Assembly: GCA_030685235.1 (NCBI GenBank)
Contig: MU839080.1
Span: 62,001 to 126,000 of the forward strand
DNA: 64,000 nt
Origin: Copromyces sp. CBS 386.78
Taxonomy: Eukaryota > Ascomycota > Sordariomycetes > Sordariales > Sordariaceae
Direction of reading: 5' to 3'
Positions within the stretch are counted from its first letter, which is position 1, and each line of letters begins with the position of its first letter. Positions 34,790 to 45,636 of this stretch are shown here, piece by piece. The notes under the pieces are model-generated. The model made no database searches. It was not told where the DNA came from and saw only the letters and a list, made by a program, of their open reading frames with translations. The translations under genes and the position numbers were made by a program.

Positions 34790-37412
34790 ATGGCTTGGAA
34801 TCAACAACAGTTCCTCCGTCCTCTCTTATACCCCGGCAACCCCGCCGATTCCATCTCCAGTTCCTATGGCTTGACATATTCAATACCGGTTGTTCCTCGC
34901 CGCGGAACCTACGGCACCATGAACATGGCCTCTTCAGACGTTGAGAAGCGGGTCTTGGTGGTCGACAAGGCAGAACTCATCCCTCGTTCAGTCAAACAAG
35001 CACAAACACGACGGATTCTTTTGTCAGTCTTGTGGCTCTTTGCTTCACTCTTCGTTACCAGTTTTGTTTTCTACGCCCTAGGCATACCGTCATGTCGGAG
35101 ATCCGATGACCACGAGCCATTCTCTCCAATTACTTCCACGTCAAACGGAACACATGCCCCCCAGGTTGAGGGTATCGATACTACCAGGCTAGCAAATCTC
35201 GACTCTCTCAAACCCCAGCCAAAAGAAAGGCAGATTCAAACATCCGTCACATCTTTATCTGCTGCCGCGGAAAAGACGGTCTTGAGAAATTTTGAGGTTG
35301 CACCACCAGTGCTGATGCCGTATGGCCCGGCTGATAGCGACGGAACGACACCGATTCCTGCTGGATCAACCCAGAAAGCGTGTACCGTGTTGTTGATGCG
35401 CCGTGATTTTGCTTTCAGCTATGGAGATCCTTACATCGGTATGCTGGACCATATCTGAACATTAATTTCTTCTAGACCAGGATCTGACACTGCCATGTTT
35501 GACCTCGATCTAGGAGACTACACGCCGCCCAGTTGCAAGTTTAACCGGGTGGTGATGAACTTTACCGTTGTTAGCGAGGGGAGACAGTACGACCGCCTGG
35601 CGTTGATGTACCTTGGTGATACCGAAGTTTGTGAGTTCTTCCTAATATGCTCATGGCAATGAGGCTCTTTGTGTAGCAGGCAGGCAAGCGCCTTCAACAC
35701 CTCGGCTACCTTCAAAATGCTCGAGACGACACAGCTAACTGGTAAAAGGGAGAACTTCAACCGCCGAACCAGTAGCCCCTCCAGGAATCCGATGGGAATA
35801 CCTCAAGGACATGACCGAGTACCTTTCCCTTTGGCAACAGAAGCAAAAGATCATTTTCGACCTCGGCAACCTCGTCAACGACAAGTACACGGGCATCTTC
35901 AACACCACCCTCACAGCCACCTTCTTCAACAGCGACGTCGCCACCAACGCCGCTCCTCTCAGCGACCTTATCATCCCCGTCTCCGCCCGGCAGTCGGCGA
36001 ACAACGCCGTCAGCCAGTTCACTCTCCCCAAGGACAATGCCACCAACACCATCTCCAACTTCCCGCGCAACGCCCGCCGCGCCGTTTTCTCCGTCTCCGC
36101 CAACGGCCAAGGCAATGAAGAGTTCTGGTGGTCCAACGTCCTCCAAAGCGACGTGAACGCCTTCTCTGACACGGTCGGTGAACTCCCCGGCTACTCGCCC
36201 TTCCGCGAGGTGCAAGTCCTCATTGACGGGCAACTAGCCGGCGTCTACTGGCCCTTCCCCGTCATTTTTACGGGAGGCGTGGTCCCCTCGTTGCATCGGC
36301 CCATCGCCGGCATCGAGGCCTTTGACCTCAAAGAACACGAAATCGACATGACGCCCTGGCTGGCCGTTCTCACAGATGGTAAACCCCATGAGTTCACCAT
36401 TCGTATAGCGGGCATCAACGACACGGCGTCTCCTTCTGGACACACTGCAGTCCTGACAGACCACGTCAATGAATCGTGGTACGTCACGGGGAAAATCTTC
36501 ATCTGGACCGGCGCTGGGAACTCCCCTTCTATCGGTAACGGCAACAACAGGAAACCACCGACCATCGACGGTCTCACGCCCTCCATCACTCTCTCCTCCA
36601 TCCGCACCCCTTCCACCGGAAATTCCTCCACCCCCGAGTCCATAACCTACACCACTTCAGTTAAACGCTCCCTCCACATCCGCTCCCCCTTGGGAACATG
36701 GACCCAGTCTCTCAGCTACACCAACAAAGGCCTCGTCTCCGCTCAGGGATATAACCAGCTAAACGACATGCTCATCTCCGGCTCCGAGTCCTGGTCACCC
36801 TCTACTAACGATGATGACAAGTACAAAACAAGCTACACCTACCCCCTCTACGCCAACAGTTCCTACTCGGTTTCTCCCACCGGCAACCTGTCAATCAGCG
36901 GCCATCTCATCCAGGGCAAGACTGTTAGCCTGTCCGGGGCTGCCGTGTTTCCCGATTACGACACGGTTGCTTTTAATGGGAACGGCAATGGCAAAAACGG
37001 TCCCGCCAAGTACAGGGAGTCAAGGCTGGAAACGGAAAAAGAAGGTGAGGCGTGGTATGAACAGACTGGTGATGGGAAGAATAGTACGGGGAGCGGGGAT
37101 AGTAGGCAGAGGTTCACATTTGGAGGGGTTGAGACAAGGAGTGGAAGGGGAGAGGAGTTGTATTTTCGGGATGTGGAGAGTAAGGCGGGGAGGGTGGTTA
37201 GGGATGTTAAGAGGTTGGGGGGACAGGCGGTTGCTACGGGATACGAAGTAGTAGTGGAAGGAGGAGGAGGAGGAGAAAGGGGAAAAGGGGGGAGAGGTGA
37301 TGATGCGGGTGTGTTTGGTGGTGTACCGGTCGATGGTGGCGAGGGAGTAAAGGGGGATGGAGTCAAAAGGGGAGGAGCGATGAGGATGTTTTTGGGGAGG
37401 AATAGGTTTTGA
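34790..37412 (+). CDS. Peptide-N4-(N-acetyl-beta-glucosaminyl)asparagine amidase A-type protein
   Basis: Three exons, 34790-35438, 35514-35630 and 35749-37412; 809 aa. A cytoplasmic tail is followed by one transmembrane segment (about 76-98, ILLSVLWLFASLFVTSFVFY), so it is a type II membrane or secreted protein. The lumenal part carries the PNGase A pattern: CTVLLMRRDFAFSYGDPYIG, YTPPSCKFNRVVMNFTV, RQYDRLALMYLGDTEVWRTS, TAEPVAPPGIRWEYLKDMT, NEEFWWSNVLQSD and GYSPFREVQVLIDGQLAGV. Homologues cleave N-glycans from peptides in acidic compartments; many fungal copies have not been tested. Many NxS/T sites are present. The last ~120 residues are Gly/Glu/Arg-rich and look unlike the core. Confidence 0.88.
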
Positions 37413-37586
37413 TTATGAATGAGTATCTGAAGTATTGGGGTTGGCAGATATCAGCGTTAGAGGTGAACTGAATTCATAGAAAGTTTAACTAGACGATTTC
37501 TTTTTTTTTTTAATTCATCTGAGTGGTGATTCAGTTAATGCAATATCTGAGATGCTTCTTAATTTACTCATGACTGTAGACGGAAT

Positions 37587-37613
37587 AAAAAAAAAAAAAA
37601 AAAAAAAAAAAAA
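37587..37613. repeat. Poly-A tract of 27
   Basis: Uninterrupted A run followed directly by GAGAGAGA in the intergenic region after the amidase gene. Confidence 0.9.
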
Positions 37614-38476
37614 GAGAGAGACATACAACACCAAGTGATTCGCCAGTCGTCACCGAAACCGAGCCGACTACTGGTCTGACGGTGTCACTAGCTTATCGAT
37701 GGGAGAGCGGACGGGATTCCGAGTTTTGCCCCACGTTCCTATGGTCGTATGTATGTATTGTATGTATTGTTTGTCTTTCGTCGAGGTTGTGTCTGTGTGG
37801 AAGAGGGAAGGGTTCATATACTACCAGCTAAAATGTGAAATCAGCTGCGACTAAAAGCCAGAGAGAGCAGGCCGGTAACTGCACGCATGTATATAATGAA
37901 TGACCCGGAATTAGCATATTTACGATTTGCAATATCCCATGGCCTGCTATCCTGTTGGATCGAACAATGAAGCTCTCGCTCCCACACTTACAAGATTGAG
38001 CTGCTATTGATGGAACTCGGTTTTCCGACACCAGACACACAAATGGCAGGTGTAGATGAACGTTCCCCAAAAAATCCAAAGCCTGTTAATTAAATGGTCA
38101 AACTGTGCGTATGGTGAGGCGGTTCTCCTGTTTCATGATTCATTTTGGTGCATGCAGACTAGAACATAAAATTCCCATTGGAACTGAACTGAACCAAGCC
38201 CATTCAGCTTGGTTCAACTTCGATACTACCTTATACATCATCGCAGGTCCATACACCACCATCAATCAGCAAAAAGTCAAATATACCTTAGTTGAAAACA
38301 CCAACCTTCTCCCTTCCTACAACCAGCCTCGTTGCTTTTCTCCAACAACAACTCATGGCCAAGCTTCTGCAGATACCTATAAAACGTTTGAGTTATACAG
38401 CATTTTATGCGCCCGCGAGTACCTAGTGTCTTCCATGGAATCCATTGGCGACCTGAAACCAAGTTGCGCCTCTCCC

Positions 38477-38496
38477 GTGTGTGTGTGTGTGTGTGT
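38477..38496. repeat. (GT)10 microsatellite
   Basis: Uninterrupted GT dinucleotide array in non-coding sequence. Confidence 0.9.
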
Positions 38497-40363
38497 CTCT
38501 CCTCAGCGCGGCGGCATGGTGTGCTACCGTTAACGATCGGACCATGCGGATTGCACAACGGGTCGACTCGTTGGATACCAGTCGCCCATTCCAAAACAAC
38601 GGGGTGGAAGCGGATTGTTGCTGAAGTTGTGTATGCTGTACATATTTACAAAATCGACACGCGAGAAAGAAAGAACACAGAGAGATAGATAGATGATGAG
38701 GGGTAGAGAGGATAGGAGGGGGGGCAGTGAAACGAAAATCCACGTAAAGGAATTGTAGCTTACATAGGGCGCTAAGATGAAGCATCCATGGGAAGGCATA
38801 CATTATAGCCCCTGAAAGTTTGTTAGTCTGGTTCTTGCCCCATATTTTCTTACAAGGGGTGACAGCCAGGACAGGTCTATCTACGCTATCTGATTGGCTC
38901 AAATCGCAAGGTGAGAACGAGTTGACAGCACATTTCATCAATTCTCACACACACTCTCTCTCTTTATTTCGCCAGCTCATGGACCAGAATCACCCAAATC
39001 ACCAGTATCAATCATCCCCACCTTCTACCTTATAATAGGTAAAGCTAGAGGGCATTCACAGCGTACTTACAGGGCATTTGCAGGGCATTTGCAGCGGCCT
39101 GCCCTGTCGAAAACCCTGTATGTACCGAGCTAACGAACTTACCAGGGCTCAAGTGTACGCATACATATCATGAGATCGACAAGCAACTGATAACTATCAT
39201 ACCTAGAGGTAGTGTTGAGCGATGTCATTCGGCAGAAGAGCGTCGAAAGGAGACGACGACATCCAAGACTTGAAACGAGGATTGGGAAGTAGAAAGAGCA
39301 GGCCAGCCACACTGGGAGAGCTGAGCTCTGTGGGAAGTATACGTATACCTAGCTAACGGGCAGTTCGAGGCAGTGTCCGGATACGCGGATGGCCGACGTG
39401 CGGACGGTGGCGTTGTTGTATCATAGACTTATTGTTGGTTTCCTTGAACCACGGATTAACTGGTAACATGTGGGAACGCGATGGCGGGGAGGGGTTGTAT
39501 TTTCTGTGTATGGTCACCCAAAACGAGGTTTGAGAGAGCGTGAGCGAGTGCACTCATCCGGAAAGTTGTTGATTTTTGGTCTGGTATTCCGTTCCCGTCA
39601 TGATTTTCTTCCATACCTCTATGAACAAAACTAGGTAACAAAGAACAATGGAGGGGTAATCACATTCGATCATCGACTTGTAAAGCGGACCAATCAGTCC
39701 CCAACAAGCCGCCGTTCAAAGGGTTCAAAGGGTTCAGAAGTCGGAAAGGAAGGGCCTCTAATATCGTCATCGGCCAGGGTCGCCCCCCACCACTAGCGAT
39801 GATGCTTCGCATTTGCTTGGCGCCGCTCTTCTTGACCCATGTCATTCCCATGACAATTGCCGTCCACGCCCCTCCATCGATCGGCTACTCGCTCTCAAGC
39901 AGTAGTGTAAGTCTCAGTGACGTTCCGATGTGAAGACGCTTTCTCTGACGAACTCGTGGGATGTTGGGCCCGTTGGGTCACGTCTGCGATGTATATGCCG
40001 TACGTCAGCGTCAGTTGGTGGGCAAGAGAGAACGAAAGGGGTACAATGGACAAGTTGAATGTCAATGGCACACTCCCTTCCTTGATTAAAACCTGTTGAC
40101 CACCCAACATATTCTTTCCCTATTCTTCACCCTGTGCAATCCTTAGTTTCGCGACTTAGACACATACCTCTATCCAAAAGGGTGTCAGAGATACCTATCT
40201 TCCATTCCTGTTGCCGGTGTACATCACAACACTCGACACACCTGATACCACTATACAGCCTCAACCCACGAGCAACTCGACGTAACTGCAGCACCTTGAT
40301 ATCTGAGCGCTACCAGCCTCTACCAACCAAACTTCCTACAACGACACCTAAACAAGCATCAAA

Positions 40364-40870
40364 ATGGAAACAATACACCTCATCCTCCGCGGCCTCCAGC
40401 TCCTCTTCCTCATCATCCTCACCGCCCTAATCGGCAACGTCATCGCCCTCGATGTCGCCGCCTCCTCCAGCGCCCGCGCAGCCATCGACTTCTCCATGTT
40501 CGTCATCGTCTTCTCGTGGCTAGCCGCCCTCTTCGGGCTCGCCGCCTCCTTGTATCAGCGCATCGCCATCCCGTTGGTGATGCTCGCTCTCGACGCCCTC
40601 TCCACTTTGTTCACCGTCATTGCAGGTATCGTCCTGGCTGCCAAGCTGGGCGCCGTCAACTGCGGACACACGGATGGTCATGGACGCAACTGGATCGCGT
40701 ACGGGAGCGGGGATGACGAGAAAAGGTGCAGGGAGATTCAGGCGGGGACGGCGTTTATGTGGTTTTTGTTTGCCGTGTTTGCGGCGGCCTTGACCATGGC
40801 GGGTATGAGCTGGCGGAGGACGGGCGGGAGCGTGAGGAGCGGGCCGACGATGTCTCAGGTGGGCGTCTAA
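40364..40870 (+). CDS. nce102: MARVEL-domain membrane protein (NCE102/FHN1-like)
   Basis: Single exon, 168 aa, with four hydrophobic helices in MARVEL spacing: LLFLIILTALIGNVIALDVA, FSMFVIVFSWLAALFGLAAS, IPLVMLALDALSTLFTVIAG and AFMWFLFAVFAAALTMAGMS. The loop between helices 3 and 4 has two cysteines (VNCGHTDGHG and KRCREIQAG), as in Nce102-type proteins. In yeast Nce102 senses sphingolipid and organises eisosome/MCC patches of the plasma membrane. The C-terminal tail is short and basic. The symbol is given by family resemblance; other MARVEL paralogues exist in fungi. Confidence 0.8.
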   Translation: METIHLILRGLQLLFLIILTALIGNVIALDVAASSSARAAIDFSMFVIVFSWLAALFGLAASLYQRIAIPLVMLALDALSTLFTVIAGIVLAAKLGAVNCGHTDGHGRNWIAYGSGDDEKRCREIQAGTAFMWFLFAVFAAALTMAGMSWRRTGGSVRSGPTMSQVGV

Positions 40871-41521
40871 GCGGGAGGGAGGGAGTTGTGGTGAGGAATT
40901 TGTCAGCGACGTTGGTAACAGGTTGGAAGGACAACTGTTGGTGTGGATGGAGGAAGGTTGGATATCCTGGATGGTTTTTGGTTGCTTGGATGCTATGTAT
41001 GTATGAATGAAAAGGGTTATGATTGTAATGATGGGTATGATGGAACGGTTCCGGGGGTAATGATCTTCTTCAAAGCTGCGCAGCGTCGCGCTCTTGACGA
41101 TTATCCCTAGATCTGTGTAATAACAAAGTTATACCTTGGGTTAGGGAAGAAAAGTAAGGAGCTCAGAACCTGGATGTTCTTTATTTAGTATTATTCGAAC
41201 CTAAAGTCAGCAATAGTAATTTGGCATTGTCTATGATCAGCATATCCAGAGCTTCGGCGCTTGCTTCCATGAGAGTATAAAGACAGTCCAAATGCCTTCC
41301 ACACAAACAATGTCATGACTCTTCACCTTCTCAACGCAGCAACCAAGTGTGCAAGAACCAAACATATTCCTTTATGCTAGTAGTGTTCCCATACCGTTAA
41401 CGCCAAAAGAGCACCATGTTCCACCCCTGGTATCCCAGATATACCGACCAAAAAAGTATCGTATCGAGAATTGTGCTGCTGCCGTCGCCGTCGACTTCGA
41501 CTTCCCTCATTACCTCCCTCC
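40871..41521. other. Convergent 3' intergenic region
   Basis: 0.65 kb between the stops of the MARVEL gene (+) and the Mim2-like gene (-). No gene seen. Confidence 0.5.
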
Positions 41522-41973
41522 TCATACTGTCGACGCGGCTCCTACCCAACCGGCAAGGTTGAACAGCGTCTTGTTATACCACTCGACCTTGAACCCGTGC
41601 ATCCACTCCATGTACCGTCCCCAACCTGCCACCAAGGCCAACATGTTAGCAACTGACTCTCCGCGTTGTTGTCTGCTTGTTCTCCTCCCACAGCGTAAGC
41701 TGTTTGTCCAGTCTGGTCTGTCTTACTCCAATAAGCAAACTTGCGCCCCAAAAACTTGCCCGCGAACGGTATTAGCACCATGGTCATGAGAAGCTGCAGC
41801 TGCTCAAGACTCTGTTCCCATTCCTTTTGCGCGTCGGATTCGTCGTCGTCGTACTCGGAGTCATCAGAGTCTAGGATACTGCTGGAGATGGACCGGAGGG
41901 AGTCGACACCGTCGTCGTTGTCGGTTGACGGGGAGTGGTCGTGCAGGACGTAGGAGTCGGAGGGGGTGGACAT
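41522..41973 (-). CDS. mim2: Mitochondrial outer-membrane import factor Mim2-like
   Basis: Two exons on the minus strand, 41973-41727 and 41625-41522, joined over a 101-nt intron with GTAAGA donor, GCTAACA branch and GGCAG acceptor; 116 aa. A Ser/Asp-rich acidic N-terminus (DSDDSEYDDDESDAQKEWEQ) leads into one hydrophobic segment LQLLMTMVLIPFAGKFLGRK, then FAYWSWGRYMEWMHGFKVEW. The acidic region, a single membrane span and the FGRKFAYW-like motif fit fungal Mim2, partner of Mim1 in inserting helical proteins into the mitochondrial outer membrane. The family is short and diverged, so the name rests on this pattern alone. Confidence 0.65.
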
Positions 41974-42978
41974 GGTTTCTTTCGGCTGTAGCGCAATCGC
42001 AGGCTGTGGCTATCGAGTTTACGGTCGGAAGTAGGTAGCTATCGTCAATGCGATTCGGATGAGGCGAGCAAGTAGTGGTCGGCGCCGGCGCACGGTCGGT
42101 TGTCGCGGAGGATGAGGGTAGGTAGCTATCGTAGCTCGGTGTAGTTGCGATAGTTCACTGTACGAATCAGTGACACGGGTGGTTTTGGATATTGTAGAAA
42201 TCGCGTGGGACAGTTTGCTTGTTGCTAGGAGATTGTTGGTGGTTCACGAACACGGCGACACACGGAGATGGATACGGACTCGGCCCGCCTTCCAGGTTGA
42301 TGGAGCTGGATGTTCGTCGGTGACGGATGACGGGCCATAGCACCAACTGCAGTGCAGCTGTGCTGCCTCGCTGCCGCCAAGCACTACAAGTCCCAGTGCC
42401 AACCGAGCGGTGTCGGACTGTGCGGCCGTGGCTTGAGCGGGTTCAGTTAGGGGCAGGGGTGAAACGGTGAAAGGGCTGGAAAATGGAGAAGCGGAGGCGA
42501 TTTGGGAGGTCTTTTGCAAGTGGCGGACAGCTGTCCGAGCCACATCTTACCCCACCTGTCAGGTGATTGAGGGACTGACTCACAGTTTCGCTTCAGTCAA
42601 CGTCATGAACTGTGAAGACAGGTGTGGTGCCCGGTCATCTAGAGAGCCGTGGTCTGTGTACAGAACAGACAGCAGCCGACAACAGCCAGCCTTGAGCCCC
42701 AAAATCCAACCAGGACCCAAGCATCCAACTCCCCGCAAAGAACAATTCCAGGTCCGAAAAAGAAAGATCTGCCCGCATTCACATTCGCACTTGCTCGGCG
42801 CAACATGCAAACCACCCCGAACGTCTAATCTCGTCCATAAAATCCACTCTTGCCTACAACAAAGAGTCCACCGGAAGGGACATCGATACAAAGAAAAAAA
42901 GACAGCCCGACAATCTCTCACAGAGACAACACACACACACACACCACCCACAACTCACACACACACAAGTGGCCCAGC
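41974..42978. other. Divergent intergenic region (Mim2-like / eIF2-beta)
   Basis: About 1 kb between start codons. The last 50 bp before the eIF2-beta ATG are almost pure CA repeat, interrupted by CCACCCACAACT (about 42928-42968). No gene recognised. Confidence 0.55.
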
Positions 42979-44586
42979 ATGGATTCCGAAGTAAGTATCT
43001 GGGATGGATCTCCTTGCTTCTGTACACTACCTCTACGCCCACACACACTGGACACGCCCTCTCGTCCTCCCCGACCCTACCTACACCTCTAGCCCTGGGA
43101 AAGCCACGCTTCTCGCCCAGTCAAGAAAAAGTCACCACCACACTCTGCACACCCCTCACTGTACATACATACAGTATACAATTATATCCCCAGTCCGCGG
43201 CCCTGACTCCCCCGACGTGTATGCCCCTCCAACCCTCCCTCCCCCCCAGCCCAAATCCACCATAAAGTTCTGGCACTCTGCACCGCGCAAAACGCCGCCA
43301 ATCATCCCAAAAAAATCCGAGCTTTCCTATCCACACTTGACGGCGAAATCCTTTGACCGCTATCGCGACTCCCACGAACAAGCGCCTTATCCACTCCGAT
43401 ATACTAACCTTTTAGGAGCCCTCTGTTCAAAAACGCCCCTCGCGCAAGTCCGTTGCCTTTACCGACCAGAAGCTAGTTGTCGACGTCGACGGTTCTGTCA
43501 CCATGGTCGCCTCTCCCACCGACGAAATCAAGGAGACTGCCCAGTCCCACTCTGCTCGTACGCCGCCCCTCTCCGCCGCTCTCGGGGCCTTTACTGATGC
43601 CCACCAAGCCAACCCCGACGCCCAGGATGCTGCTGCCCCCGCCGCCGATGACGGCCTCGACCTTTCGCTCATGAAGAAGAAGAAGAAGAAGGTCAAGAAG
43701 GAGGAGGATGCTGCCGACGCTGCCGACGCTGCCGACGAGGCCGCCCCTGCCGAGGATGACGTTGCTATCGACCTCACCATGAAGAAGAAGAAGAAGAAGA
43801 AGGTCGCCAAGGAGGATGACGAGTTCGCCAAGAAGCTTGAGGCTCTCAACCTCGAGGGCAAGGAGGGCGAGGAGGCCGCCCCCGAGGAGGACGAGCAGGA
43901 CGGCGATATGGACCAGGGCACCGGCATTTGGGCCCACGACGAGACCAAGACCATCACCTACAACCCTCTTCTGTCCCGTTTCTTCGCCCTCCTCTCGCAG
44001 AAGAACCCCGACCACGCCTCTACCGGTACACGGTCGTATAAGATCCCGCCCCCGCAGTGTCTCCGTGAAGGCAACAAGAAGACCATCTTCGCCAACCTTC
44101 CCGAGATTTGCAAGCGCATGAAGAGAGCCGACGAGCACGTTACTTCGTACCTTTTCGCCGAGTTGGGTACCAGCGGTTCCGTCGACGGCAGCAGGCGTCT
44201 GGTTATCAAGGGTCGTTTCCAGCAGAAGCAGATCGAGAACGTTCTGCGTACCTACATTATCGGTATGTTCTTTTTTTTTTCTGGCGTTTTGCGCCCAAAC
44301 GGACAATGTCGCCACCAGCGCCAAACCTTTTGCTCTGATTACAAATGCTAACTCGCTTTCAACAGAGTACGTCACCTGCAAGACGTGCCGTTCCCCCAAC
44401 ACCGAGCTCTCCAAGGGCGAGAACCGTCTTTAGTAAGTTGACGTCTTGTTTACGATGGCTTGATCCAAAATGCTGACATGTTACAGTTTCATTACCTGCA
44501 ACTCTTGCGGTTCCAGGCGGTCCGTCCAGGCCATCAAGACCGGTTTCTCTGCCCAGGTCGGCAAGAGAAGAAAGATGCAGGGTTAA
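42979..44586 (+). CDS. sui3: Translation initiation factor eIF2 subunit beta
   Basis: Four exons: 42979-42990, 43416-44262, 44366-44432 and 44487-44586; 341 aa. The first exon codes only MDSE and is followed by a 425-nt intron, long for this genome; splicing gives [20 protein letters not shown]. The N-terminal half has two poly-lysine boxes ([10 protein letters not shown] and [11 protein letters not shown]; yeast has three) that bind eIF5 and eIF2B-epsilon. The C-terminal half has the eIF2beta/eIF5 fold ([40 protein letters not shown]) and the C4 zinc ribbon: CKTCRSPN and CNSCGSRR. It forms the ternary complex with eIF2alpha/gamma, GTP and initiator tRNA. Confidence 0.95.
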
Positions 44587-45636
44587 GCGGTTTTTGTTTT
44601 CTTGTTTCGAGGCCCCTTACAGTTTGCTTTTCAATGTTTTCACACGCTTCAAGGACGGAGTTAAGACGGCATTGTATATGGCTGGTTGGGCACGGGTGGT
44701 CTTTTACGAAGTAGTAGCACGGCCCCCCTCTGAGAAGGGCAAAATCTCCTCCTTCAGTTACGAGAGAGAATATGGAAGAGAGAGAGAGTCTGTGCTACAA
44801 AATTTCAGGTGAATTCCTTACGAACGCGGTAGGGGTACGGGTTAATATGACGATACTTGATGAAAGAATTGGTACACACGAAAAGTTCTGGTTTTTGATG
44901 ATGGTGGCACATGTATCCTTACTTTGCATTGGGAGTTTGTTGAAGGGAGAGAGGGAGAGACAGAGGGCTTCGTCCTTTTCCTGATCATGTCTGTTTTAGA
45001 TGATGGATGAGGGCCGCGAGGCTGTTGTTGTATCTAGACTGATGTTGTGGGATTCAAAAGTCTTTTTCATGTCATAAACAGACAAGGCATAAGAAAGCTA
45101 GACTGGGAGAGGAAGGAGGAAAGGCTGACAGTCTGACTGAGCGCAGGAAGTACGAAGCGATGGATTTTGATATCTTAGGAAGCAGGAATTATTCCATGTT
45201 CTTTGCAGCCATCTAGCCTTTTCTTTTCAGTCATATTATGTTATTGAAGCTGCTTGAAACGGGCAGTTCAGTGAGATGACGAATGAGGGGTCCGCAATGC
45301 TGACCGTGACGCGAGTTCGCTGCGTAAGTTTTTTTGCATTCGGTTGTGATGCAGCGGCCTCAAAAAGTGATAAGCCGAATACATGCATATATGGCTAGTT
45401 GCTTTCGGGATTGTTCTGCGGGATTATCTTTTCCTTTCTCCTCCACATTTCTTCTCAAAACAACCAAAATCTTATAAGACCTGGACGGTAACCGCACCTG
45501 GCCGGAGCTTCTTTGACTCGTATCTCAACGGCTCAACCTGGTCCGTCCGTTCAACAAATTGGCCATCAAGTCAACATCACCTACTCATCGCTACTTCACT
45601 TCATCCACTAAATCACTCACAAGCACCATTTACACA
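44587..45636. other. Intergenic region
   Basis: About 1 kb between eIF2-beta and the oxidoreductase gene. Only short frames; no repeat or gene recognised. Confidence 0.5.

Larger units (their letters stand above)
37413..40363. other. 2.9-kb gene-poor region with microsatellites
   Basis: No believable gene. It holds a T run (~37500), a 27-A run followed by GA repeats (37587-37619), GTAT repeats (~37745-37770), a (GT)10 array (38477-38496), a tandem of CAGGGCATTTG (39070-39091) and a duplicated TTCAAAGGG (39715-39732). The right end is the promoter and leader of the MARVEL gene. Confidence 0.6.

Noticed and set aside
43473..44414. 313-codon minus-strand frame under eIF2-beta
   Set aside because: Antisense shadow; the plus strand is unmistakable eIF2-beta.
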